This document shows positions 1 to 7,692 of a stretch of 37,902 nucleotides of DNA, in pieces. Made by a program: the position numbers and the translations under genes. Source of the stretch: Acetofilamentum sp. GTDB lineage: Bacteria > Bacteroidota > Bacteroidia > Bacteroidales > JAADGE01. The DNA lies in the NCBI GenBank assembly GCA_020720665.1, contig DYOF01000010.1:1-37902 (forward strand), written 5' to 3'. Numbering within the stretch: the stretch's first letter is position 1; each line of letters starts with the position of its first letter. Below the pieces are notes generated by a model. That model did not search any database and was not told the DNA's origin. It was given only the letters and a program-made list of their open reading frames with translations.

Positions 1-1712
1 TTTGGGCACAAAGTCCCGAAAAAATGAGTTATCAGGCAGTAATTCGCAACACTGGCGATGCCTTAGTTACAAACACAAGTATAGGAATGCAAATCAGCAT
101 ATTACAAGGTTCTGCAAGCGGAACAGCGGTTTATGTTGAAACGCAAACCCCAACCACCAATGCCAATGGTTTAATAAGCATTGAAATTGGTGCAGGTACT
201 GTTCAAAGTGGAGATTTTACCACAATTGATTGGGCAAACGGACAGTATTTCATTAAAACAGAAACCGACCTAACAGGCGGAACTACTTACACCATAACTG
301 GCACAAGTCAACTGCTAAGCGTACCGTATGCTTTGCATGCAAAAACGGCAGAAACTTTAAGTGGTGGCATTACTGAAACCGACCCAATTTTTGTCGCATC
401 GCCGGCAAACGGAATACTAAACGGAGACATTTCCAACTGGAACTCGGCTTTTGGTTGGGGAAACCACGCAACCGCAGGTTACTTAACAAGTTTCACAGAG
501 ACCGATGCACTTTGGTCTGCCAGTCCATCTTATGGAATTACCAACACGAATATTGCCAACTGGAATTCTGCTTTTGGCTGGGGAAATCACGCAACAGCAG
601 GTTACTTAACAAGTTTCACAGAGACTGATGCACTTTGGTCTGCCAGTCCATCTTATGGAATTACCAACACGAATATTTCAAACTGGAATTCTGCTTATGC
701 TTGGGGAAATCACGCAACAGCAGGTTACTTAACAAGTTTCACAGAGACTGATGCACTTTGGTCTGCCAGTCCATCTTATGGAATTACCAACACGAATATT
801 GCCAACTGGAATTCTGCTTTTGGCTGGGGAAACCACGCTTCGGCAGGCTACTTAACAAGTTTCACAGAGACTGATGCACTTTGGTCTGCCAGTCCATCAT
901 ACGGAATTACCAACACGAATATTTCAAACTGGAATTCTGCTTATGCTTGGGGAAACCACGCAACCGCAGGTTACTTAACAAGTTATACCGAAACCGACCC
1001 CAGCGTACCCACCGGCACCCAAAGCGGCGAAATGCAGTATTGGAACGGAACTGCATGGGTATCTGTGGCAGCTGGTAATGAAGGACAGGTTTTAACTTTT
1101 TCAGGAGGCGTACCAACATGGACTACTACAGTAGGGCTTAATGATGTGCAAAATCCCAGCACCGGCGAAATATGGATGGACCGCAACCTTGGTGCCTCGC
1201 AAGTTGCCACAAGCAGCACTGATGCCAATGCTTACGGCGATTTATACCAATGGGGGCGTTTAACCGACGGACATCAAATACGTACCTCCGGAACAACAAG
1301 CACTCTTAGCTCTACTGATAATCCCGGACATAGCAATTTTATTCTTGCACCATCTTCACCTTACGACTGGCGCAGCCCACAAAACAATAATTTATGGCAG
1401 GGTGTAAGCGGCATCAACAACCCTTGCCCAAGTGGTTACCGCCTGCCAACCGAAGCAGAATTGGAAGCAGAACGCCTAAGTTGGAGCAGCAACAATGCAG
1501 CCGGTGCTTTTGCCTCACCTCTTAAATTGCCCGTGGCAGGCTACCGCAACTACGGTAATGGTTCGCTCAGCGATGTGGGTTCCTACGGCATCTATTGGTC
1601 AAGTACCGTAGATGGTACCTACTCGCGGTACTTGTTCTTCAGCAGCAGCAATGCCAACATGAGCAGCAACCGCCGGGCGTACGGCTTCTCGGTGCGTTGC
1701 CTTAAGGATTAG
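1..1712 (+). CDS. FISUMP-domain surface fibre protein, probable DGR target (5' end outside window)
   Basis: The frame is open to the window edge. The codons before the first Met (base 24) read WAQSPEK and lead into MSYQAVIRN, a common start of the mature part of Bacteroidota surface proteins, so the signal peptide and true start lie upstream. Numbering from that Met, residues 1-120 form a beta-rich N-terminal domain, about 138-322 hold 41-residue repeats (NWNSAFGWGNHATAGYL type) resembling tail-fibre or trimeric-stalk modules, and about 378-562 are a FISUMP domain (GEIWMDRNLGA, CPSGYRLPTEAE, YWSST, GFSVRC), a C-type-lectin-like fold. This suggests a stalk with a ligand-binding tip displayed on the cell surface. 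The last ~57 residues look like a DGR variable region. GC content is clearly higher than in the genes after 2511, which hints at transfer. FISUMP call is firm; display and ligand are inference. Confidence 0.85.
   Translation, partial: WAQSPEKMSYQAVIRNTGDALVTNTSIGMQISILQGSASGTAVYVETQTPTTNANGLISIEIGAGTVQSGDFTTIDWANGQYFIKTETDLTGGTTYTITGTSQLLSVPYALHAKTAETLSGGITETDPIFVASPANGILNGDISNWNSAFGWGNHATAGYLTSFTETDALWSASPSYGITNTNIANWNSAFGWGNHATAGYLTSFTETDALWSASPSYGITNTNISNWNSAYAWGNHATAGYLTSFTETDALWSASPSYGITNTNIANWNSAFGWGNHASAGYLTSFTETDALWSASPSYGITNTNISNWNSAYAWGNHATAGYLTSYTETDPSVPTGTQSGEMQYWNGTAWVSVAAGNEGQVLTFSGGVPTWTTTVGLNDVQNPSTGEIWMDRNLGASQVATSSTDANAYGDLYQWGRLTDGHQIRTSGTTSTLSSTDNPGHSNFILAPSSPYDWRSPQNNNLWQGVSGINNPCPSGYRLPTEAELEAERLSWSSNNAAGAFASPLKLPVAGYRNYGNGSLSDVGSYGIYWSSTVDGTYSRYLFFSSSNANMSSNRRAYGFSVRCLKD
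435..988 (+). repeat. 123-bp in-frame tandem repeat (about 4.5 units)
   Basis: The marker acttaacaag recurs at 481, 604, 727, 850 and 973, an exact 123-base period (41 codons). Units are nearly identical at nucleotide level and alternate between two versions, one coding AFGWGNHA and one AYAWGNHA. The near-identity implies recent duplication or gene conversion and makes copy number likely to vary. It encodes the fibre shaft of the FISUMP protein. Confidence 0.95.
1539..1709 (+). other. Putative DGR variable region (VR) at the 3' end of the FISUMP gene
   Basis: Codon by codon, the positions that would be Asn in a template-encoded version are here TAC (1551, 1584, 1620, 1629, 1680), ATC (1590), TTC (1635, 1638), AGC (1569, 1641, 1662) and CGC (1671), with AAC kept at 1548, 1656 and 1668 and GAT at 1572 and 1611 (from AAT). 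Almost all end in C although the surrounding genome prefers T-ending codons. This is what adenine-specific mutagenesis of AAC codons produces. The final ~27 bases (GFSVRCLKD) contain few such sites and would be the region identical to a template repeat. No template repeat is visible in the window, so this is inferred from the codon pattern and the family context. Confidence 0.65.
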
Positions 1713-1746
1713 ACACTTTGATTTATTTTGACAATTTGACACTTAA

Positions 1747-1776
1747 CCATACCGTCCCGTAGGGCGGTATGGTTTT
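1747..1776 (+). terminator. Hairpin 35 bp after the FISUMP stop: terminator or DGR hairpin
   Basis: ccataccg (1747-1754) pairs perfectly with cggtatgg (1765-1772), and the interior ccc-gta-ggg extends the stem with one bulged T. Four T follow. It could be an intrinsic terminator. DGRs also commonly carry an inverted repeat just downstream of the variable region that promotes retrohoming, and the position fits that role. The sequence alone does not decide between them. Confidence 0.7.
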
Positions 1777-1808
1777 AATAGCTGCGAAGCAGGAAATTTT
1801 TTTGCTAA

Positions 1809-2309
1809 ATGACAATATTGGAAAAAATACAATGCTGTGCGGATAAAACTAAGTTTACTCTCTTTAAGGAAGGTTTGTTTTACAAATGTTATAATGAAGA
1901 TGCAATGGTTTTTACTCAAAGAGTAAGGGTGTATAAGGTAAACGGTAAACATGTAAAAAGTGTTGGTGCAGCAGTCTTTAGTTTGGGTTTTCCTGTGAGT
2001 GAGGTTGCAAAAGGGAATTTAAGTTTGGCAGGTGTTTCGGAAAAAATTGGAGCAAAGAGTCTTGAAGAAAGCGATGGAAATATAATTTTTTCGCTCAACG
2101 ATATTGTGATAAAAAAAGATTATGAAGCATGGAAAAATACCATACAAGAAGGAATTATTGAAGTAGTTAAAGAGCCGGCTACTCTATATCAGCGTCCACC
2201 CGATATAGCCGAGATAATATCAATGATAAAAAACTATGATTTAGCAAACAGCACACCAATGCAGGGATTAAGCTTTATACAGCAGTTGAAGAATCAGTTG
2301 AAAGTGTAA
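1809..2309 (+). CDS. Small DGR accessory-type protein, MutS domain I-like
   Basis: A 166-residue cytosolic protein without signal peptide or membrane segment. Residues 14-35 (KFTLFKEGLFYKCYNEDA) and about 55-70 (GFPVSEVAKG) resemble the FFxxGDFYExFxxDA core and the following GVPxH strand of the MutS mismatch-binding domain I, without the rest of MutS. Its position, just after a FISUMP gene with a variable region and just before a reverse-transcriptase start, matches DGR cassettes, where I recall MutS-like accessory proteins being described next to Avd and HRDC types. The start ATG at 1809 gives MTILEKIQ. Function in retrohoming is inference. The MutS resemblance is by eye and the residue matching the mismatch-wedge Phe cannot be confirmed. 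Confidence 0.7.
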   Translation: MTILEKIQCCADKTKFTLFKEGLFYKCYNEDAMVFTQRVRVYKVNGKHVKSVGAAVFSLGFPVSEVAKGNLSLAGVSEKIGAKSLEESDGNIIFSLNDIVIKKDYEAWKNTIQEGIIEVVKEPATLYQRPPDIAEIISMIKNYDLANSTPMQGLSFIQQLKNQLKV

Positions 2310-2391
2310 AGTTCATAAAGTGTAAAGTAGGTACTTTACAAACTTTCCGAACTTTAAACTTTATGAACTTTAAACTTTATGAACTTTAAAC
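2308..2391 (+). repeat. Inverted repeat plus 16-bp direct repeats between accessory gene and RT fragment
   Basis: A 21-base arm at 2308-2328 (aaagttcataaag...) is the reverse complement of 2351-2371 with one mismatch. The right arm is part of a 16-base direct repeat, gaactttaaactttat, at 2349, 2365 and, partly, 2381. In an intact DGR this gap would be expected to hold the template repeat, but nothing here resembles the variable region. Confidence 0.85.
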
Positions 2392-2399
2392 TAAAGCCT

Positions 2400-2507
2400 A
2401 TGGAAAGTTTTGAACAACTTCTTTATCAGTTACATTTGTCGTATTTGCAAGCCCGCAAAAACAAACGAAATACGCACAATCAACTGCGGTTCGAGATGAG
2501 TAAATAA
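2400..2507 (+). pseudogene. N-terminal fragment of a DGR-type reverse transcriptase
   Basis: ATG at 2400 opens a 35-codon frame ending TAA at 2505-2507. It begins MESFEQLLYQ and contains YLQARKNKRNT followed by LRFEMS. This matches the extreme N-terminus of bacterial group-II-like and DGR reverse transcriptases, where a (Y)xxARKxKR...xxFE segment precedes the finger domain. All catalytic parts (QGxxxS, YADD-like box) are missing. The stop lies four bases before the end of the convergent gene at 2511, so the rest was probably lost by a deletion or rearrangement with its breakpoint at about 2499-2510. The family call rests on one short motif, so it is probable rather than certain. Confidence 0.6.
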
Positions 2508-2510
2508 TGT

Positions 2511-5500
2511 TTAAAAAACGGCTCTGATATTCAAGCCTCCTGAATGTATAGTTTTATTTTCTTCTGATTTACGTCCGTTATAATTTAGTTCTATTTGTAA
2601 GTATTCAGAGATTTTTTTCTGCCGTAAAACTGACCAAATATAGTTACTTCCGGGTTTCAAACCTTCTAAAATTTCATAAGAAATTGATGAGTTTTCATTT
2701 CCTTTGAAATCCATATTTACATAGTCAAATTTGAAATTTATAATACCCTTTGTTCGGTCTGTTAAAATATATTCTGAACCTATACTGTATGATTTTAAAC
2801 CTTCTTCGCCGGTTTGATTGTTCTTATTTTTAATTTGAAAATGAATAATAAAATTTGATAATTTATTTATTTTTATATCGGTTGAAAAGTGATTTTCAGA
2901 ATTTCGGATGCTGTAATTATTATCGGTAAAAAACTCTGAACTATAGTTTTTAGTACCGTGTTTATATTCATTAGTTATTGTAATATTTTTGAAGTGTTGA
3001 TTAAGTGAATAACTAAAATAGTTGTTTTTTTTTGAGTCGGTTCCGTTAATCAGTAATAATTTGTTTCGGATATTAAAATATCCGAAATTAAATTTTGTTT
3101 TAGTTTTGAATATATTGTAATTCAGATTATTATTAAAATAATTGTTGAGTGATAATGTACTGCTGTCAGGCACTTGAATATTATAAAAAGGACTTTCGTT
3201 TGTAATTTTTCTATTAAACTTAAAAGCCGCTTTTTCAGAAAAACCTGTCAAAATTTTTTTCACACCCTTTTCATTGTTCCAAATTCTTTTAGGAATAATT
3301 TGCAATACATAATTAATAGTTTGATTATAAACAGGTTTGTATTCATTTGAAGGTAATGAAATTCTTATATAATTTGATTGGTCATTAAAATTTGCTTTTA
3401 CAAATTCGTTTAGTTCTTTTTGGTTGTTTTTATTAAAATCTTCCCAAGTAAAATATCCTTGCCCGTTTTGAACTTCAATATAAACAAATTCTTTTGCTTG
3501 TTCCAAACCCGTCATATGTTCTGCAAATAAATTATTTGTTATTGCACCTTTCAGCAATTGTGCCTTATAATCCATTTTGCCGGTTATATTTTTTTCTTGT
3601 TTAAAATCATTTATTGAATCAATTATATTAAGAATTCGGTATGAAACATTCGTTTTTAATTGCCGGTTTTTTGTATTTAAAATATTTGCTGAAAATTTAA
3701 AGTCGTGTCCTTCGGCTGATAAATTAAATTCAGAACCGTTCGGTTTAAAATCTTTACGGAATGTATAACTAAAACTATAAGGTATGATATGTTTTTCAGA
3801 TGATTTTAAATAAACTTCAGTTTGATTAAATTGATAAGAATTTGACGAAAGACTATCGTTCGGGTACATAATAAATTTATTTAGTTCACCGGAATTAGTT
3901 ACTCCGAAAATAAATTGCTTTCCGTTTGTTTCAATTTTAAATTGATAACGAATAAATGTAGTGTTCAAATCAGCTTGTTTCGATTCCAATAGATTAACAT
4001 CGACATATAAATTATACCTTTTTTTTCGTATATCTGCCTGAAACAAGTTTTTATAACTCGAATAGTCTTTATTTTTTGACAGAATATCTGTTGAGAATAT
4101 CAGTTTTCCGAAATTTTTTCTTTTATATTCTATGAATGAATATAAAAAATGTTCGTCTGTTGAAGACAGAAGGTTTTCAATGTTTCTGTCTCTTTCAAAT
4201 TCAGGGTTTCTGAATGATTCAAAAGCATTAAAATTATGATTTATGAACGAATAATCAGCACCGATATTTAATTTTGTAAAGCTTGTATCTTTATTCAAAA
4301 TATTGTATTTGAAACCGGTTTTTCCTGCAAAACCGAAATTATTTTTATCGCCGATATCTGAAAATGTATTCAAATCATTATTACTGACTGCTGATTCGAA
4401 ATACAGAAAAATCTTATGTTTAGCGTATGAAGCTCCAAAGTTAAGAACTTCCTTTTTTTGCGGACTGATTAACTTTTTAACCGGCTCGTAATTTCCTTGC
4501 GGAATACCATCCGAAGGTTGTATCCATTCATATAGTTTTCCGTTTAATGAAGATTGTAACCGGACATAGTTTCCTTTATTTTCTCCTACATATGAAAATC
4601 CGAGTCGGTATTTTGTTAGTGTGCTGTCAACAGAAAAAACATAAATATCTTTATATAATACATTGTTAATCAGCGTGTCAGATTTTTTATATAAAGGGTC
4701 TTCCGTAATTTGACTTACAACCGGGACGGCATTTAATACATTTGCATTTTCAATATCATCACCTATTTCAGACAAGACGATTTTTTGCTCATCGGTTAAA
4801 TCTTGCCTGATAGTTTGGTTTTTTGCATCAGATTCAGAGACCAGATTCAAAAAAAACCTTGAATTTTCAGTTTTAATTTTAAATTCAGAAGCTAATATAA
4901 ATCGAGCATAGCTCATTTCTGAATATTCAAATTCGGCAATAATACGAGAATCCTTTGTAATTAATTGTTGAGCGGTAAAAGTTAATTCGGCAGTGTTATA
5001 ATCAATAATATAATCATTATCATAGCCTCTGTTTAATAATTTACCGTTAATATAAATTTTTTCTGTTCCTGACAGAATAATAATAAAACTTTCCCCGTTT
5101 CCGCCGATAAGTTTATAAGGACCTTGATTCCCTTCAATTCCCTGAATTTTTTGACGATTGTAATTTCCCTTTGAAACCGATGTATTTACGGCAGAATATA
5201 CAGATTTTTTTTTATTCGTTTCAAAACGGGTTTCAAATCCGGCTCCTTGAACTTTTTTTGTGTAATTTAAAAAATATCCTTCGGGCTTTTTAATTTGAAA
5301 ATCACCGAAAATTAGTTTACTTTTCTTTCCTGTAAGTTCAATAAATACCTTGTCAAATTCTCTTAAATATTGTGAAGTCCCGTCTTCCTGAATCGGAATG
5401 TTATTGTCTGACAGATTGGCATTTATATATAAATCAGGATTTAGTTTTCCTGCTATTTGAAGGTTAAATTCAGAATTTACTGCGGCATTTTGATTATTTC

Positions 5501-5942
5501 CGAATCGAATTCCTCTTGAAATGCTTCCTGAGTTATTGAGTTCTGTATCAGAAAAAAAGTCTTCGGGTTTATCATTAATTTTGTAAGTTTTTCTTAATGA
5601 ACCGGATAAGCTGTCCTTAATTAAATCTGACGGTTTATGAGAATACGTATTTAAAAAGTTAATCGGAAATACACGGTATTTACATAATAAAATTGTTCCG
5701 TCTGTTATTGTCAGGGAATCGAAATAAATTATAGCCGCACCGTAGTTAAGTGTATAAATATCATCAGAAATAATCGAATCATTTTTTAAAAGAAAAAAAC
5801 TGCCGGGTATAATACTTAATGAATCTAATTTTAATGAAGTACCCGAGAACTCAATATTTTTTACTCTTAAATTACTTATATGCTGAGACTTTGCTATAAG
5901 AACGGAGATAATTAAAAAAACTATAATAAAGAATTTCTTCAT
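2511..5942 (-). CDS. Large outer-membrane beta-barrel protein, SprA/Sov-like N-terminal motif
   Basis: A 1143-residue exported protein with signal peptide (residues 1-19, ending AKSQ). After a beta-rich N-terminal domain, residues 142-203 carry SRGIRFGNN, SDNNIPIQEDG and EFDKVFIEL, a signature I associate with SprA/Sov-type and related large Bacteroidota barrels. The remaining ~900 residues are long runs of alternating polar and hydrophobic strands with many aromatic residues, ending in Phe (RAVF), as typical outer-membrane barrels do. It is far shorter than SprA (~2400 residues) so it is not SprA itself. The gene stands alone and its 3' end abuts the truncated reverse transcriptase. Its own C-terminus looks complete. 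Substrate or role unknown. Confidence 0.75.
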   Translation of the reverse strand: MKKFFIIVFLIISVLIAKSQHISNLRVKNIEFSGTSLKLDSLSIIPGSFFLLKNDSIISDDIYTLNYGAAIIYFDSLTITDGTILLCKYRVFPINFLNTYSHKPSDLIKDSLSGSLRKTYKINDKPEDFFSDTELNNSGSISRGIRFGNNQNAAVNSEFNLQIAGKLNPDLYINANLSDNNIPIQEDGTSQYLREFDKVFIELTGKKSKLIFGDFQIKKPEGYFLNYTKKVQGAGFETRFETNKKKSVYSAVNTSVSKGNYNRQKIQGIEGNQGPYKLIGGNGESFIIILSGTEKIYINGKLLNRGYDNDYIIDYNTAELTFTAQQLITKDSRIIAEFEYSEMSYARFILASEFKIKTENSRFFLNLVSESDAKNQTIRQDLTDEQKIVLSEIGDDIENANVLNAVPVVSQITEDPLYKKSDTLINNVLYKDIYVFSVDSTLTKYRLGFSYVGENKGNYVRLQSSLNGKLYEWIQPSDGIPQGNYEPVKKLISPQKKEVLNFGASYAKHKIFLYFESAVSNNDLNTFSDIGDKNNFGFAGKTGFKYNILNKDTSFTKLNIGADYSFINHNFNAFESFRNPEFERDRNIENLLSSTDEHFLYSFIEYKRKNFGKLIFSTDILSKNKDYSSYKNLFQADIRKKRYNLYVDVNLLESKQADLNTTFIRYQFKIETNGKQFIFGVTNSGELNKFIMYPNDSLSSNSYQFNQTEVYLKSSEKHIIPYSFSYTFRKDFKPNGSEFNLSAEGHDFKFSANILNTKNRQLKTNVSYRILNIIDSINDFKQEKNITGKMDYKAQLLKGAITNNLFAEHMTGLEQAKEFVYIEVQNGQGYFTWEDFNKNNQKELNEFVKANFNDQSNYIRISLPSNEYKPVYNQTINYVLQIIPKRIWNNEKGVKKILTGFSEKAAFKFNRKITNESPFYNIQVPDSSTLSLNNYFNNNLNYNIFKTKTKFNFGYFNIRNKLLLINGTDSKKNNYFSYSLNQHFKNITITNEYKHGTKNYSSEFFTDNNYSIRNSENHFSTDIKINKLSNFIIHFQIKNKNNQTGEEGLKSYSIGSEYILTDRTKGIINFKFDYVNMDFKGNENSSISYEILEGLKPGSNYIWSVLRQKKISEYLQIELNYNGRKSEENKTIHSGGLNIRAVF

Positions 5943-5998
5943 TTGTATAATTTATTTCGGCACTTAAAAAACGAAATTTATTACTAATATTGCAACAA

Positions 5999-7144
5999 AT
6001 GTCAGAAAAAAAGAAAATATTAATATTTATAGATTGGTTTTTACCCGGTTTTAAAGCCGGCGGGCCAATCAGAAGTGTTTCAAATATAGTCAACTCACTT
6101 TCGGAATTTTATACTTTTTATATTATTACTTCTGACAGGGATTTGGGAGATAAAAAACCATTTAAGAATGTTGAATTAAATATAGAAATTGAAAAACAAA
6201 ACTATTTTATAATTTATCTTACACCCGATAAGCAAAAATTTAGATTTTATAAAACTCTGATAAAAAAACTTAAACCGGATAAAATATACTTTAACAGTTT
6301 GTTTTCGGTAAAATTTACAATTTTACCGATGCTTGCATCTAAAAAAGTATCTTTTACCGGATCCATAATACTTACACCCAGAGGAATGCTTGGGAAGGGG
6401 GCATTAGGATTAAAAAAATCTAAAAAATTAATTTTCATACAATTCAGTAAATTTATTAGCTTATATTCAGGTATAACATGGCATGCAACAACATTTGATG
6501 AAAAAAAAGATATTATAAAATCTTTTAAATCATATTCAAATATAATTGTTGCAGGAAATATTCCTGAGAAACCTAAAAAATTTCATCAAAAGGAGAAAGG
6601 TTCTGAAATCAGATTTGTTTTTATTTCTCGTATTTCAAGAAAAAAAAACATAATATTTGCAATTGAGTTATTTAAAAATATATATAAAGAAGCAAAAATA
6701 ATATTTGATATTTACGGTCCTGTTGAAGATTCTGAATATAAACATACTTGTAATGAGGCAATAAATAATTTGCCTAAAAATATATCTGTACAATTTAAAG
6801 GAGAAGTTTCACACAAAGAAGTAACAGAGACATTAAAAAAATATCACTTCTTTCTCTTTCCTACTTTACACGAAAATTACGGACATGCAATTTTTGAAGC
6901 TTTTTCATCTTCTTGCCCTGTAATTACAAGCGACCAAACCCCATGGCTGAATCTTGAAGAAAAAAACATTGGTTGGGATATAAGTTTAAAAGATAAAGAA
7001 AAATTCCAAGCAGTTATTCAAAAATGTATTGATATGCCCCAAGAAGAATATAATAAAATGTCTGAAAATGCCTTTAATTTTGCAAAAATATTTGCTGAAA
7101 ATTCCGAAGCAATAGAACAAACGAAGAAATTATTTGAATTATGA
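5999..7144 (+). CDS. GT4-family glycosyltransferase
   Basis: A cytosolic or membrane-associated retaining glycosyltransferase, GT-B fold, acting in surface polysaccharide assembly. The N-terminal half has FLPGFKAGGPIRSVSN, the acceptor-side motif of GT4 enzymes. The C-terminal half has FISRISRKKN and the E-x7-E motif in LHENYGHAIFEAFSSSCPV that binds the sugar nucleotide. ATG at 5999 is preferred over an in-frame TTG at 5990 because MSEKKKILIFID is the normal start. Its TGA overlaps the next ATG by 4 bases, so translation is coupled to the acetyltransferase. Donor and acceptor cannot be told from the sequence. Confidence 0.9.
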   Translation: MSEKKKILIFIDWFLPGFKAGGPIRSVSNIVNSLSEFYTFYIITSDRDLGDKKPFKNVELNIEIEKQNYFIIYLTPDKQKFRFYKTLIKKLKPDKIYFNSLFSVKFTILPMLASKKVSFTGSIILTPRGMLGKGALGLKKSKKLIFIQFSKFISLYSGITWHATTFDEKKDIIKSFKSYSNIIVAGNIPEKPKKFHQKEKGSEIRFVFISRISRKKNIIFAIELFKNIYKEAKIIFDIYGPVEDSEYKHTCNEAINNLPKNISVQFKGEVSHKEVTETLKKYHFFLFPTLHENYGHAIFEAFSSSCPVITSDQTPWLNLEEKNIGWDISLKDKEKFQAVIQKCIDMPQEEYNKMSENAFNFAKIFAENSEAIEQTKKLFEL

Positions 7145-7692
7145 ACAAAACAGATTTATCTTCCTTTAATAATTCATGGTATAAACCCGGAGGAACAAAA
7201 ATAAAACGAATATTTTGGTATTATACAAATATTTTATTCTTCTTAAATCCTTGGAATCCTTTTAGTTCGCTAAAAAAAACGATATTGAAATTATACGGAG
7301 CAAATATCGGCAAAGGCTTTGTCATTAAACCGGCGGTTAATATTAAGTATCCGTGGAAATTAAAAATTGGTGATTTTGTTTGGATAGGAGAAAATGTTTG
7401 GATTGACAATTTAGACAATGTTGAAATCGGAAATAACGTCAGTATTTCGCAAGGTGCTGTGTTGTTGTGCGGAAATCATAATTATAAGAAAAGTACTTTC
7501 GATTTAATTACCGGAAAAATTATATTAGAAGATGGCGTGTGGATAGGTGCTCGAAGTATAGTAACTCCGGGTATTTTATGTAAATCACATTCCGTTTTAT
7601 CGGTAAATTCCGTCGCAACACAAAATCTTGAAGCCTATACAATTTATCAAGGAAATCCTGCAGTTGATATCAGGAAAAGAAATATAGAATAA
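7141..7692 (+). CDS. WcaF-like left-handed beta-helix acetyltransferase
   Basis: A 183-residue hexapeptide-repeat (LbH) acyltransferase of the colanic-acid WcaF type, probably O-acetylating a sugar of the glycan made by the flanking glycosyltransferases with acetyl-CoA. The family pattern is clear: FNNSWYKPG near the N-terminus, a hydrophobic segment around residues 23-45, hexapeptide coils from about 58 (IGKGFVIKPAVNIKY), the catalytic-site stretch LCGNHNYKK with its His, and GVWIGARSIVTPG. It overlaps the upstream gene by 4 bases (ATGA) and the downstream one by 1 base (TAATG). Confidence 0.88.
   Translation: MNKTDLSSFNNSWYKPGGTKIKRIFWYYTNILFFLNPWNPFSSLKKTILKLYGANIGKGFVIKPAVNIKYPWKLKIGDFVWIGENVWIDNLDNVEIGNNVSISQGAVLLCGNHNYKKSTFDLITGKIILEDGVWIGARSIVTPGILCKSHSVLSVNSVATQNLEAYTIYQGNPAVDIRKRNIE

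Noticed and set aside
435-988. CRISPR array
   Set aside because: The repeat is 123 bp, fully coding and contiguous, without unique spacers.
2341-2391. CRISPR array or DGR template repeat
   Set aside because: 16-bp direct repeats without spacers; no similarity to the variable region at 1539-1709.
5990-5998. TTG start for the GT4 gene
   Set aside because: It adds only MQQ before the ATG of the normal family start at 5999.
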